Position numbers and translations under genes: made by a program. From Cupriavidus sp. D39 (GTDB taxonomy: Bacteria; Pseudomonadota; Gammaproteobacteria; Burkholderiales; Burkholderiaceae): a stretch of 64,000 bases of DNA. Positions 54,556 through 64,000 of the stretch are shown one piece after another (positions within the stretch are counted from its first letter, which is position 1; each line of letters starts with the position of its first letter). The stretch spans positions 4,526,001-4,590,000 of the forward strand of contig NZ_JAPNLE010000009.1 of NCBI RefSeq assembly GCF_026627925.1, read 5' to 3'. Under the pieces are notes generated by a model. The model searched no databases. It had not been told where the DNA came from and was given only the letters and a program-made list of their open reading frames with translations.

Positions 54556-55542
54556 GTCCTTCGCAACATCCACCACCAGTTTGCCCTTGGCCGTGCCGGT
54601 CTCTATCGCGCGATGCGCCTCGATGGCGTCCTCGAGCTGGAAGTGCCGCGGGTCGAGCCGCACGGAGAGCTTGCCCGCGTCGGCCAGCCGCGCTGCTTCG
54701 CGCAGGATCTCGCCGTGGTGCGCACGGCCCTTGCCGGTGAGCATGGGCATCAGCGTGAACACGCCGGAGTACGTGGCCGCACGAAACGACAGCGGCGCCA
54801 GCGCATGCGTGCCCCAGCCAAGGCAGCTCACCACATGGCCGCCATAGGTGCGCGCGGCGAGGAACGAGCTGTCCAGCACCGCGCCGCCCACCGTATCGTA
54901 GACCACGTCGAAGCCCGCGCCCGCCGTGTATTGGTCGACATACTGCGCGACCGATGTCGTGGCGTGGTCGATGGCGGTGGCGCCGTAGCCCTCGATGATT
55001 GCCTTCTGCGCGGCCGAGCCCGTGGCGTAGACCTGCGCCCCGAGCGCGCGGGCGATCTGTACCGCGATATGCCCCACGCCGCCCGCGCCGCCATGCACCA
55101 GCACCTTCTCGCCGGGCTGCACGCGGGCCCGGTCGACCAGGCCTTCCCACGCGGTGATGAATACCAGCGGCAACGCGGCGGCTTCGCGCATCGACAGCGC
55201 GGCGGGCTTGTGCGCGAGCAGCTCGGCATCGACCGCCGCGTACTGGGCGAGCGAGCCTTGCAGGCCGCCGACGCCTCCTGTCATGCCATAGACATCGTCG
55301 CCGGGCGCGAAGGCCGTCACGCCCGCGCCCACGGCTTCGACCACGCCGGCCAGGTCCAGGCCCAGCACGGCGGGAAATGGGTGGCGGGCGTGCTCCGCGT
55401 GGCCGGCGCGGATCTTGGTGTCGAGCGGGTTGACGCCGCTGGCCAGGATGCGCACCAGCACCTGGCCGGGGCCGGTGTTTGGCTTGGGAAGCCGGGCGGC
55501 CGTGAACGGCGCGCCCGCGGATTCGACGACGAGGGCCTGCAT
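54553..55542 (-). CDS. Zinc-independent medium-chain dehydrogenase/quinone oxidoreductase-like protein
   Basis: A 329-residue MDR-family enzyme. A GroES-like N-terminal domain (VRILASGVNPLDTKIRAG, LGLDLAGVVEAVGAGV) is followed by a Rossmann domain with VLVHGGAGGVGHIAVQIA, typical of NADPH:quinone reductases that lack structural zinc cysteines. It reduces a quinone or conjugated carbonyl using NADPH; the native substrate is unknown. ATG at 55542 matches the family start. Its stop TAG is the first triplet of the inverted-repeat element, so the last residues may have been set by that insertion. Confidence 0.9.
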   Translation of the reverse strand: MQALVVESAGAPFTAARLPKPNTGPGQVLVRILASGVNPLDTKIRAGHAEHARHPFPAVLGLDLAGVVEAVGAGVTAFAPGDDVYGMTGGVGGLQGSLAQYAAVDAELLAHKPAALSMREAAALPLVFITAWEGLVDRARVQPGEKVLVHGGAGGVGHIAVQIARALGAQVYATGSAAQKAIIEGYGATAIDHATTSVAQYVDQYTAGAGFDVVYDTVGGAVLDSSFLAARTYGGHVVSCLGWGTHALAPLSFRAATYSGVFTLMPMLTGKGRAHHGEILREAARLADAGKLSVRLDPRHFQLEDAIEAHRAIETGTAKGKLVVDVAKD

Positions 55543-56007
55543 GGGGTGGCTTGGGGCATGATGCGCTCCGGATAGTTGGTGATAGATTGGCGATGGAGTG
55601 GCGGTGGGTTTGTGTGGCCATTCTTGGCCATGCCGGCGTGTTCGTAAATCAACGCTTCTGTACTCTTGCCATGCAGTTTTGAATGGAGTGTTTCTCCCCA
55701 TTTGCGCACGCCCAGGTAGAAGATGCTGCAGGCTCCAGATCAGCTCGATCCCCGCTTCCTGCTCGGCCGCACCCTCGGGCGCGGGGATGCCGAACTCGGT
55801 CCGGATCTCGTCTGGCACCGGCAGGAAGATCCTGGTGCGCAGCTTGTTCAGGTACTTGTATGGGATCCGGGAGGTGTTGTAAGGGTGGTCTATAAGTAAC
55901 TTCGATCTCGGCGGAATTCGTTGGGCCGCGAATAAAGATTCTGCCGCGCGGCCAGTCCCCACAACGATTTTCACGATTCCAGGGTAAACACGTATCAAGT
56001 CGTCGAC
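55543..56007. other. Gap upstream of the groESL promoter, no clear gene
   Basis: An open frame continues on the minus strand above the quinone reductase start (to 55998), but it has no good start or codon bias and shows no motif. It may be a degraded gene fragment or noise. The rest of the spacer to 56154 belongs to the groESL control region. Confidence 0.5.
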
Positions 56008-56035
56008 TTGAAAACGCCACCCCCGTCCCTATAAT
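56008..56035 (+). promoter_or_regulatory. Sigma-70 promoter of groESL
   Basis: TTGAAA (56008-56013), a 16-base spacer and a perfect TATAAT (56030-56035). The last T overlaps the first base of the CIRCE element, so HrcA binding would block polymerase. CTTGAAA also resembles a sigma-32 -35 box, but I see no good matching CCCCAT-type -10. Confidence 0.82.
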
Positions 56036-56061
56036 TAGCACTCGCTGGGCATGAGTGCTAA
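56035..56061 (+). promoter_or_regulatory. CIRCE element (HrcA operator)
   Basis: TTAGCACTC-N9-GAGTGCTAA, a perfect match to the CIRCE consensus, at the groES transcription start region. HrcA represses at this site in normal conditions and releases on heat shock when GroEL is titrated away by misfolded protein. It is the clearest regulatory site of the window. Confidence 0.95.
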
Positions 56062-56154
56062 CAGACCTCTTCCAGCGTACTAATTCTGCTGGCCGTCAGT
56101 GCTGGCGGTCAATTTTTGTGAACCTAAAATCACTTTTTGTACCAAGGAGTCCGT

Positions 56155-56445
56155 ATGAATCTGCGTCCTTTGCACGACCGCGTGATCGTGAAGCGTCTGG
56201 ACAATGAAACCAAGACCGCTTCCGGCATCGTGATTCCCGACAACGCTGCCGAAAAGCCTGATCAAGGTGAAGTGCTCGCCGTGGGCCCCGGCAAGAAGGA
56301 TGACAAGGGTGCTTCGATTGCGCTCGACGTCAAGGTGGGTGACCGCGTGCTGTTCGGCAAGTATGCCGGCCAGGCCGTGAAGGTGGATGGCCTGGAACTG
56401 CTGGTCATGCGCGAAGAAGACATCATGGCCGTGGTGAACAAGTAA
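56155..56445 (+). CDS. groES: Co-chaperonin GroES
   Basis: A 96-residue co-chaperonin: [18 protein letters not shown], a mobile loop at about 16-32 ([23 protein letters not shown]), and [34 protein letters not shown] heptamer of it caps the GroEL ring during protein folding. AAGGAG eight bases before ATG 56155 fixes the start over a slightly longer frame. It lies behind a sigma-70 promoter with a CIRCE element and 41 bp before groEL. Confidence 0.97.
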   Translation: MNLRPLHDRVIVKRLDNETKTASGIVIPDNAAEKPDQGEVLAVGPGKKDDKGASIALDVKVGDRVLFGKYAGQAVKVDGLELLVMREEDIMAVVNK

Positions 56446-56474
56446 TCCACGCACCCCCATTCGTACAGATTTAG

Positions 56475-58139
<1,665 letters not shown>

Positions 58140-58183
58140 ATCTGCCGGCCCGCCAAACGGCAGCCTGCTGTACCCGTAGTAGC

Positions 58184-58219
58184 AAAAACCCCGCTGGCGC
58201 GAGCCGGCGGGGGTTTTTG
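58184..58219 (+). terminator. Rho-independent terminator of groESL
   Basis: The stem AAAAACCCCGCTGGC with GCCGGCGGGGGTTTTT around a GCGA loop lies 45 bases after the groEL stop and runs into a T-rich end. Because the stem starts with AAAAA, it may also serve the convergent gene at 58280. Confidence 0.9.
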
Positions 58220-58279
58220 CTTGTGGGGCGACGGTATGCGGGGCGATATGGGCAAGCTGCGCGCCGTCGCCGGAAAGCC

Positions 58280-59068
58280 TCAGAGCTCCACGGTATAGCA
58301 CCAGTCGAAGGCCGGGTTCTCCAGCTCGCCGGTCTTGCGGCGGATATAGCCGCGCGGGTTGCACACCACGCGCGCATCGTCGAGGCGGTAGTCGAAGCCC
58401 GTATGCGTATGGCCATGCACCCACAGGTCGGCCTGCGCGACCAGGTCCGGGCGGCGCGAGATAAAGCCGGCGGAGACCAGGTCGTGGGAGAAGCGCGGGT
58501 CGAGGCTGCCCAGATCCGGCGCATGGTGGGTGACCACCACCGTCTTGCCGGCAAAGGGCGTGGCGAGCTGCGCCGCGAGCCAGGCGCTGGCGGCCTGGTG
58601 CCGCGCCAGGGCATCGGCCACGGTGAAGCGGCGGTGCTGGCCGTTGCCATCCGCCACCTCGATCAGGCGGTGGTCGACCATCACGCCCGCGCAAGCCAGC
58701 ATCGACTCCTCGCGCCGGCCGGCGCCGAACAACGCGTAGTCGGTCCACCAGGTGGTGCCGATCACGCGCACCGGTTCGCCCGCAAGATCATCGAAATAGG
58801 CAACGGCATCATTGAGCACCCGCACGTGCGGCGCCGCCTGGGAGGCTTGTGCCATGGCGGCGTCGACCGTTTCGAAGGCGCCCTCGTAGTACTCGTGATT
58901 GCCCGGCACATAGACCACCGGCCCCGAAAAGGTGCGCGCGGCCCAATCGACGCCGGCGCGGCCGTTGGCGATATCGCCGGCCAACACCACCAGGTCGGCG
59001 GGGCAGGCGGGGACTGACTCCGGCGCGTCGTGTTCGAGGTGCAGATCGCTGAGGATGCGGATTCTCAT
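58280..59068 (-). CDS. Calcineurin-like metallophosphoesterase, cytoplasmic
   Basis: A 262-residue phosphoesterase: LSDLHLEHD (D-x-H metal site), LAGDIANG (GD), PGNHEYY (GNHE), VTHHAPD and VHGHTHTGFDY. All metal ligands of the calcineurin-like fold are present. Unlike the ECF-controlled one at 41040 it has no signal peptide and keeps GNH. The substrate may be a nucleotide or phosphoprotein. ATG at 59068 starts the conserved MRIRILSDLHLE. It is convergent with groEL. Confidence 0.9.
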   Translation of the reverse strand: MRIRILSDLHLEHDAPESVPACPADLVVLAGDIANGRAGVDWAARTFSGPVVYVPGNHEYYEGAFETVDAAMAQASQAAPHVRVLNDAVAYFDDLAGEPVRVIGTTWWTDYALFGAGRREESMLACAGVMVDHRLIEVADGNGQHRRFTVADALARHQAASAWLAAQLATPFAGKTVVVTHHAPDLGSLDPRFSHDLVSAGFISRRPDLVAQADLWVHGHTHTGFDYRLDDARVVCNPRGYIRRKTGELENPAFDWCYTVEL

Positions 59069-59158
59069 GCTGGCTCCATGCGGGTGTGCGCTGGCGCAGG
59101 CGCGCACGTGCATGGATTCTTCAGAAAAGCGCCGGCCCGGTCAAGGCCGGCGTGGCCC

Positions 59159-59827
59159 TCAGAAGACGCCCGGTAAAACGCGGTAGTGAACCTTGCCCCG
59201 ATAGGCCCGGTACTCGGGATCCTCCGACAGCAGCGCTTCCACGCGGGCGATGCGGATCCCCTGCAGGACAAACTGCCCGGCGAACACCAGCACGTTCTGC
59301 AGCCCGAAGTTGGCCAGCAGGAAGCCGATGTCGGTGGCGAGGTAGCCCAGGTAGATCGGATGACGAACGAGCCGGTAGGCGCCATCCGACACGATTCCGC
59401 GGTTGGCCGGCAGGATGCCGAACGAATAGCGCAGCGAGGCCTTGGCGAAGATCTGCCAGGCCAGCCCGGCGATCTGCAGCCCGGCGCCGATCGCCTCCGG
59501 CACGATGCGCGTGCCGGGCGCAAGCTGGATGGCCATGAAGTAGTAGGTGCCCCCGAGTGAGCAGAGGACGGCGACGAAACTCCAGTCGCGCCGCGCCGGC
59601 ACCCGTACGATCAGTGACAGCCCGACCGTCAGGCATTCCGTCACGACGATCAGCAGCAGCGTGATGCGCGTCGGCTCGGCGAGCCAGTGCGTGATAGCCG
59701 CGTAGGCGAACAGGCCGAGGAGCAGGGCGGTGGCGATGCGCAGGCCCATCTCAACCACGATCTCGCGGGGCCGCAGTGCCATGGGCGGGGGCGTCCCGAC
59801 GAACTCAACGGATTTGCTGTCGTACAT
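59159..59827 (-). CDS. Isoprenylcysteine carboxyl methyltransferase-like membrane protein
   Basis: A 222-residue protein with five membrane segments. The C-terminal signature RLVRHPIYLGYLATDIGF and E-x-LLSEDPEYRAYRGKVHYRVLPGVF is typical of the ICMT/PEMT/NnrU-like group, where RHP-x2-LG and the late E/R help bind S-adenosylmethionine. The methyl acceptor in bacteria is generally unknown. GGGAGAAA before ATG 59827 sets the start, 24 bases inside the longer frame. It stands alone before the tad cluster. Confidence 0.85.
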   Translation of the reverse strand: MYDSKSVEFVGTPPPMALRPREIVVEMGLRIATALLLGLFAYAAITHWLAEPTRITLLLIVVTECLTVGLSLIVRVPARRDWSFVAVLCSLGGTYYFMAIQLAPGTRIVPEAIGAGLQIAGLAWQIFAKASLRYSFGILPANRGIVSDGAYRLVRHPIYLGYLATDIGFLLANFGLQNVLVFAGQFVLQGIRIARVEALLSEDPEYRAYRGKVHYRVLPGVF

Positions 59828-59954
59828 GATTTCTCCCTGAAAAGGCACCACTTCTGGATCGCAATTGCAACGCGTTCATACCATCCCGCGCTTTACCCGT
59901 TTGCCTGCCGCACCGTCGCCACCCGTGGCCCGTATCCCGTGTCCCGTGTCCCGC

Positions 59955-61436
59955 TCACTTGGAAATGCGCAGGATCTCCGAAGCCAGCTTGGAAAAACAC
60001 GGTTTGAGGCCGCTGATGTTGGCGGCGTAGCAATAGACGCCTGACGGCTGGGCGCTGTTGTACAGAGGCGCATCCGGCGTGTTGGCCAGGTTCTTGAGCA
60101 GGTCGGCGTTGAAGCCGCCGTTGCCGTCCAGTCCCAGGGTAAATATGTACACGCCGTTGCTGCGCAGGTAGGTGGCCATCTCCACCGGCACGTTGGTCGA
60201 GGCGTTGTAGATGTTCTGGGCGTTGAAGGTGGAGTCGACGACGTAGGGCACCGAAGTGGGCGTGATCGGGAACTCGTGGTCGGCCGCGTTGTGGGCGTTG
60301 TAGTACGCAGGCATCTGGGTCGGCGTGACCGTGGTGGTGGTGGAGGTGGAGGTGAAGATGCCGGGCGTCTTGCCGTCCCCCGAGCTGCCGCTGGTCTGCG
60401 TCGAACTCGAGCTGAGATTCGCGCAGGCGCCGGTCATCTTGGTGTTTTGCTGGTTGATCTGGTAGAAGCCGCCAACGCTGGAGCTGGGCGAGCTGGTCGT
60501 GGCGCTGCCCGCGCAGAACGTGGTGCCGTTGACCGTGCTGCTGGTGGTGTTGCTCGTGCTGCTGCTCTTGCAGGCCTTGCCCTTGCTGTTGCAGGTGGTC
60601 GTGGTGATGGTGGTGGTGGTGCTCGTGCTGGTGTCCATGCGGTAGCTGGCGGCCAGCGTATTGGGCTCGCCGTCTGAGAAAAGCACCACCACGCGCAGGC
60701 TCGACCGGTTGCTGGTCGCGATGCTGTTGAGCTGCGAGCGGGCCTGCCACAGCGCTTCCGCATAGTTGGTGTTGCCGCCGTTGGAGAGGTTGGTGATCGT
60801 GTTCTCCATGACCGTGCGGTTGAACCCGCGCTGCGTCGTGTTGATGTTGATATCCGAAACAGCCCCGGTTGAAAAATGCACCAGGCCCACGCGGTCCTCC
60901 GTGGGGCTGAACTGTTCGAGGAAGCTGTTGGCGTTCGCCCTGACCGTGCTCCATACGGGACCCATCGAACCCGATGAATCAATGATGAAGATCAGGTCAA
61001 GGTCCTTGCGGATGGACTGCGATGTCGCGGCCACGGCGATATTGTTGAAGCCGAGAATCTTCATCAGCGAAAGCGGCATCGTCGCCGTGGCGGAGACGCC
61101 GATGGTGATCGCCCCCAGCGTGGGCGTATCGAAGTTCACTGTCACCGGATTCAGCGAGGGCGTGGCGCGCAGGTAGCCCGTGGGATAGTTGGCGTAGAAG
61201 AAGTTGTTGGCGGCCTGGCGGGCATTTGCCGCCTGGTCGGCCTGTGTGGTGCCGTTGGTGACCGCCTTGGCCGCGGCGACCGCGGCGGAGTCCACGGCGG
61301 CATTCAGCTTGGCCTTGGTCACATAGGCCATGCCGGCATCCACGGCCAGCCCGACGACGCCCAGCAGCCCGATCACCAGCAGGCCCGCGATGATGGTGAT
61401 CTGCCCCCGTTGCTTGTCAGCGTGTTGCAGTTTCAT
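59955..61436 (-). CDS. tadG: TadG-like von Willebrand A pilus-assembly protein
   Basis: A 493-residue protein. The N-terminal membrane anchor (RGQITIIAGLLVIGLLGVVGLAVDAGMAYV) is of the TadE/TadG type, with a following pseudopilin-like segment. A vWA domain begins at about 150 with IFIIDSSGSMG (MIDAS). An insertion rich in S/T with CNSKGKAC-type cysteines lies at about 270-370, and a C-terminal part has FTLGLDGNGGFNADLL. It is the last gene of the Flp pilus (tad) cluster seen here, after two minor pilins. It may act at the pilus tip or in adhesion. Confidence 0.87.
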   Translation of the reverse strand: MKLQHADKQRGQITIIAGLLVIGLLGVVGLAVDAGMAYVTKAKLNAAVDSAAVAAAKAVTNGTTQADQAANARQAANNFFYANYPTGYLRATPSLNPVTVNFDTPTLGAITIGVSATATMPLSLMKILGFNNIAVAATSQSIRKDLDLIFIIDSSGSMGPVWSTVRANANSFLEQFSPTEDRVGLVHFSTGAVSDININTTQRGFNRTVMENTITNLSNGGNTNYAEALWQARSQLNSIATSNRSSLRVVVLFSDGEPNTLAASYRMDTSTSTTTTITTTTCNSKGKACKSSSTSNTTSSTVNGTTFCAGSATTSSPSSSVGGFYQINQQNTKMTGACANLSSSSTQTSGSSGDGKTPGIFTSTSTTTTVTPTQMPAYYNAHNAADHEFPITPTSVPYVVDSTFNAQNIYNASTNVPVEMATYLRSNGVYIFTLGLDGNGGFNADLLKNLANTPDAPLYNSAQPSGVYCYAANISGLKPCFSKLASEILRISK

Positions 61437-61460
61437 GGCTGCTCCTTGGCGTTCCTTGTT

Positions 61461-62096
61461 TCAGAACGAGGTGACCGAGTACAGGTTGGGCCCGATGTTC
61501 GGCATTTTCAGCACGCCCATCGTCAGGCCCTTGAAGTACATGTCGAAGTTGTAGTAAGACTCGACGACGTAGACGATCTGGCCGTCGCTCAGCAAGCCCG
61601 TCATGGCGTTCGCGGTGGGCGACGAGGTGCCGCCGGAAGGCAGGCCGGCGCAACTGCCGTCGCTCGCCCATGAGCCGCTGCCGCTGCCGCAGTTCCACAC
61701 CAGGCTGCCCGGCACGGAGCCGCCTAGCGACCAGCCGCCCGTCCAGCGGTACTGCTCAAGCACGATGTTGCGCACCGTGCAGTTACCGCCGGCGCAGTTC
61801 TCGGCGTCGCCCATGACCTTGGTGATGTAGATCATGCCGCGCTGGCTCATCTTCAGCGGCGGCGTGGTTTGCGCCAGAGCCACCATGATGTCCTGCGGTG
61901 TGTAGGCCGCGCTGCGCGAGGCCAGGTTGGCGCCTTCGCGGGTCAGGTTGACCAGGATCAGGTTGGCCTGGATGGCCCGCGCGAAATCGATCACGGGCAG
62001 CGTCAGGAAGATGAAGATCGGCAGCAGGATGCCGAACTCGATCGCGGCGATGCCGCGCGCTGCCTGCCTGCGGCGCAGTGGACGGGTGCGTTTCAT
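61461..62096 (-). CDS. tadE: TadE-family minor pilin
   Basis: A 211-residue protein. The N-terminal basic leader (KRTRPLRRRQAARG) is followed by IAAIEFGILLPIFIFLTLPVIDFARAI, the TadE/TadF pseudopilin signature with glutamate at the +5 position, processed by the TadV peptidase in known systems. The C-terminal half has two cysteine-rich loops (AENCAGGNC and WNCGSGSGSW). The start ATG overlaps the preceding TadE stop (ATGA), so the two are translated together. Confidence 0.85.
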   Translation of the reverse strand: MKRTRPLRRRQAARGIAAIEFGILLPIFIFLTLPVIDFARAIQANLILVNLTREGANLASRSAAYTPQDIMVALAQTTPPLKMSQRGMIYITKVMGDAENCAGGNCTVRNIVLEQYRWTGGWSLGGSVPGSLVWNCGSGSGSWASDGSCAGLPSGGTSSPTANAMTGLLSDGQIVYVVESYYNFDMYFKGLTMGVLKMPNIGPNLYSVTSF

Positions 62097-62575
62097 CAGA
62101 AGGCCTCGTTGCGCATGGTGGCGGCGACGCTGAAGTTGTACTTGCCGCCAGTGGACGTGAAGAAGGCCGCGACCATCGGCGTGAGCAAGGGCCAGGAGCA
62201 ATTGACCTGGATCACCACAAGGTCGCCGGCGGCGCCGAACATGCTGCCGCCGCTGGCCTGGCTGGTGCCGTTGACCCAGGTGGTGACCGTCGCGTTCGAC
62301 ATGTCGTACACCCCCAGAGAGCTGTCGTGGATCTTCGTCAGCACGGCCACGTAGCGCTGCTGCGAACTGGTATGCGGATCGAGGTTGTCCTGTCCGGTGA
62401 CCGCATAGCGCGCGCCTTCGCGCACGGCGTGCTGCATGGTCAGGTTGGCCCACATCATCATGCCGAAGTCCGCGATCGAGAACAGCAGCAGGAAGAACAC
62501 GGGGGCCACCAGCGCGAACTCGACCGCGCTGGCGCCGCGTTGCCGCCGGGAAGTCTTGGTGTCCAGGGTTTGCAT
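62096..62575 (-). CDS. tadE: TadE-family minor pilin
   Basis: A 159-residue protein with a leader (SRRQRG) and ASAVEFALVAPVFFLLLFSIADFGMMMW, the TadE signature with a glutamate after the processing site. It is shorter than its neighbour and lacks the cysteine loops. TadE and TadF-type minor pilins are needed for Flp fibre assembly. A 12-base direct repeat, GTACCGGTGCCA twice, lies upstream at 62602-62625. The stop overlaps the next pilin gene. Confidence 0.87.
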   Translation of the reverse strand: MQTLDTKTSRRQRGASAVEFALVAPVFFLLLFSIADFGMMMWANLTMQHAVREGARYAVTGQDNLDPHTSSQQRYVAVLTKIHDSSLGVYDMSNATVTTWVNGTSQASGGSMFGAAGDLVVIQVNCSWPLLTPMVAAFFTSTGGKYNFSVAATMRNEAF

Positions 62576-62638
62576 GTCGTAGCCCCTTGTGGATTGCGGC
62601 GGTACCGGTGCCAGTACCGGTGCCAGATACGCGGCCCG

Positions 62639-63592
62639 CTAGCTGGTGCCCATCATGAACGGCATCAGCGAGCGATAGAACTGGATGGCCGGCGAGCCAA
62701 GCAGCACCACGAACAACGACGGCAGGATGAAGAAGATCAGCGGGAACAGCAGTTTCACCGCGATCTTTGCCGCGCACTCCTCTGCGTACTGGCGGCGCTT
62801 GACGCGCAGTGTGTCCGCGTGCACCCGCAGCGAGTCCGACACGCTTGTGCCGAAACGGTCCGCCTGGATCAGCATGCTGACCAGCATGTCGACGTCTTCC
62901 ACGCCCGTGCGCAGCGCCAGGTTGCGGAGCGCCTTCTCGCGTGACAGGCCGGCGCGCAGCTCCAGCACCAGCAACTCAAGCTCCTCGCCCAGCGCGTTGC
63001 GGTTGGCGCGCAATTCCTCGACCACCTTGAGCAAGGCCGCGTCGAGCGCCAGGCCGGCTTCCACGCACACCGTGATCAGGTCGAGCGCATCTGGGAAGTT
63101 CTCGAAAATCTCCAGCTTGCGTTGACGGATGCGCCTGCGCAGCACCAGGTCCGGCAGGTAGAAGCCGGCGATCGCCACGCCCAGCAGCGCGGCGGGCAGC
63201 AGGCGTGGGCTGTCCTCGCTGATCACGCCGCCCGTCAGCACGAACAGCAGCAAGGGGAAGAGCAGGGCCAGCGCGGTCTTGGCGGCGAAGTAGACCGGCA
63301 CCGCGGAGGGGCTGCGCCAGCCGGCGTTCATGAAGCGGGTGCGCAGGGCGGAGCCGTCCCAGCCGTCCTTGGGCAGGGACAGCTTGGCCAGCGGCTTGGA
63401 CACCCGTTCCAGCTTGCGCATCCAGTCGGCCTGCAGCGCGGACGGGGTGGCATCGTCGGGGGCAGCGGCCCGGGTCACCTGCGTGATGCGCCGCTGCAGC
63501 GCATCGCTGCGCAGCAGCATCATGGCGGCCAGCGTGACTCCGAAGGCCAGCAAGAAGGTGAAGACCAGGAGGAGGATTTGCTCGAGTCTCAT
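62639..63592 (-). CDS. tadC: Flp pilus platform protein TadC
   Basis: A 317-residue type II secretion F-domain protein. Membrane helices lie at about 5-27, 110-130 and 285-310; the F domain contains NFPDALDLITVCVEAGLALDAAL and REKALRNLALRTGVEDVDMLVSML. With TadB it forms the inner-membrane platform of the Flp pilus machine, over the TadA ATPase (not in the window). It starts 49 bases after the TadB stop. Confidence 0.92.
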   Translation of the reverse strand: MRLEQILLLVFTFLLAFGVTLAAMMLLRSDALQRRITQVTRAAAPDDATPSALQADWMRKLERVSKPLAKLSLPKDGWDGSALRTRFMNAGWRSPSAVPVYFAAKTALALLFPLLLFVLTGGVISEDSPRLLPAALLGVAIAGFYLPDLVLRRRIRQRKLEIFENFPDALDLITVCVEAGLALDAALLKVVEELRANRNALGEELELLVLELRAGLSREKALRNLALRTGVEDVDMLVSMLIQADRFGTSVSDSLRVHADTLRVKRRQYAEECAAKIAVKLLFPLIFFILPSLFVVLLGSPAIQFYRSLMPFMMGTS

Positions 63593-63641
63593 GATTGTGT
63601 TGGGCGGCGCCCATCCTTTCCTAAGTTGAACTTGTCCCTGC

Positions 63642-64000
63642 CTAGATATGGATACGCACTATCCTGCGCATCCACACCAGGCCAAGCACCATCAGAGCGA
63701 TGGCATAGCCGACGATCCACGGCCCGCTGGGATCCGTCACCAGCGGCGTGAGGAAATCCGGGTTCAGGAAAAACATGGCGCCCGCCACGCCGAAGGGCAT
63801 CAGCGCCAGGATCACGCCAGAGAGCCGTCCCTCGGCCGAGAGCACACGCACCTGGCCCAGCAGCTTCATGCGTTCGCGGATGATGTGGCTGACGTTGCCG
63901 AGGATCTCGGCCAGGTTGCCGCCGGATTCGCGCTGGATCATCACGGCGATCACCAGGTAGCGCAGGTCGGGCAGCGGCGCGCGGGTGGCCAGGTTGTTCA
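63642..64000 (-). CDS. tadB: Flp pilus platform protein TadB, 5' end outside window
   Basis: The C-terminal 118 residues of a type II secretion F-domain protein. ATRAPLPDLRYLVIAVMIQRESGGNLAEILGNVSHIIRERMKL is the conserved F-domain end, followed by two membrane helices (LSGVILALMPFGVAGAMFFL and GPWIVGYAIALMVLGLVWM). It is the partner of TadC encoded next. The gene continues past the window edge, so the start is not seen. Confidence 0.92.
   Translation of the reverse strand, partial: NNLATRAPLPDLRYLVIAVMIQRESGGNLAEILGNVSHIIRERMKLLGQVRVLSAEGRLSGVILALMPFGVAGAMFFLNPDFLTPLVTDPSGPWIVGYAIALMVLGLVWMRRIVRIHI

Overview
The window reads as a chromosomal segment of a high-GC betaproteobacterium of the Burkholderiales, most like Cupriavidus or Ralstonia. 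The evidence is dense coding with ATGA start/stop overlaps, GGM-tailed GroEL behind a CIRCE site, DctA/DctB/DctD, a Flp/Tad pilus locus and paired IorAB molybdenum hydroxylases. Placement below family is inference.

Layout. 1-4633 (minus): an AI-2E-type permease followed by pqiA-pqiA-pqiB-pqiC, an envelope lipid-transport operon. 4633-8200 (minus): a mobile island. An intact iscB (RNA-guided nuclease of the IS200/IS605 superfamily) is preceded by what looks like its omega RNA, and that RNA appears to be split in two by a full-length group II intron with its own reverse transcriptase. This is the most unusual object in the window. 8297-16364: a LysR gene divergent from an operon for an IorAB molybdenum hydroxylase, rubredoxin, rubredoxin reductase, a Rieske oxygenase and an NCS2 nucleobase permease, probably for N-heterocycle or purine oxidation. 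16377-19466: HPP-CBS protein and ClC channel. 19482-22154: Lrp regulator divergent from a guanidino hydrolase and ornithine cyclodeaminase (arginine towards proline). 22341-25115: excisionase-like regulator, glycosyltransferase and acetyltransferase. 25506-30342: dctD-dctB and dctA for C4-dicarboxylates. 30910-34293: MASE1-PAS-GGDEF-EAL protein.

34689-39227: SnoaL-like protein, acyltransferase and a second, intact IorAB pair. 39253-42341: ECF sigma factor and zinc anti-sigma factor divergent from a Tat phosphoesterase and a CuA-like cupredoxin. Both directions carry the same promoter signature, CGGGAATAAAC-N12-CGGTAT. 42780-48694: tripartite RND efflux operon. 49287-53610: small regulators, a 2OG-Fe(II) oxygenase, a Crp/Fnr regulator, an AK-rich DNA-binding protein, a zinc ribbon and a LysR gene. 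53700-54555: an 856-bp non-coding inverted-repeat element. 54553-58139: quinone oxidoreductase-like gene and groESL. 58280-59827: phosphoesterase and a membrane methyltransferase-like protein. 59955-64000 (minus): tadB-tadC-two TadE-like minor pilins-TadG-like vWA protein.

Quality. At least ten single-base frameshifts interrupt otherwise well-conserved proteins, often at short homopolymers. Many are probably sequence errors, so I treat those loci as single genes. Four of them fall in the first ior operon, where real decay is also possible.
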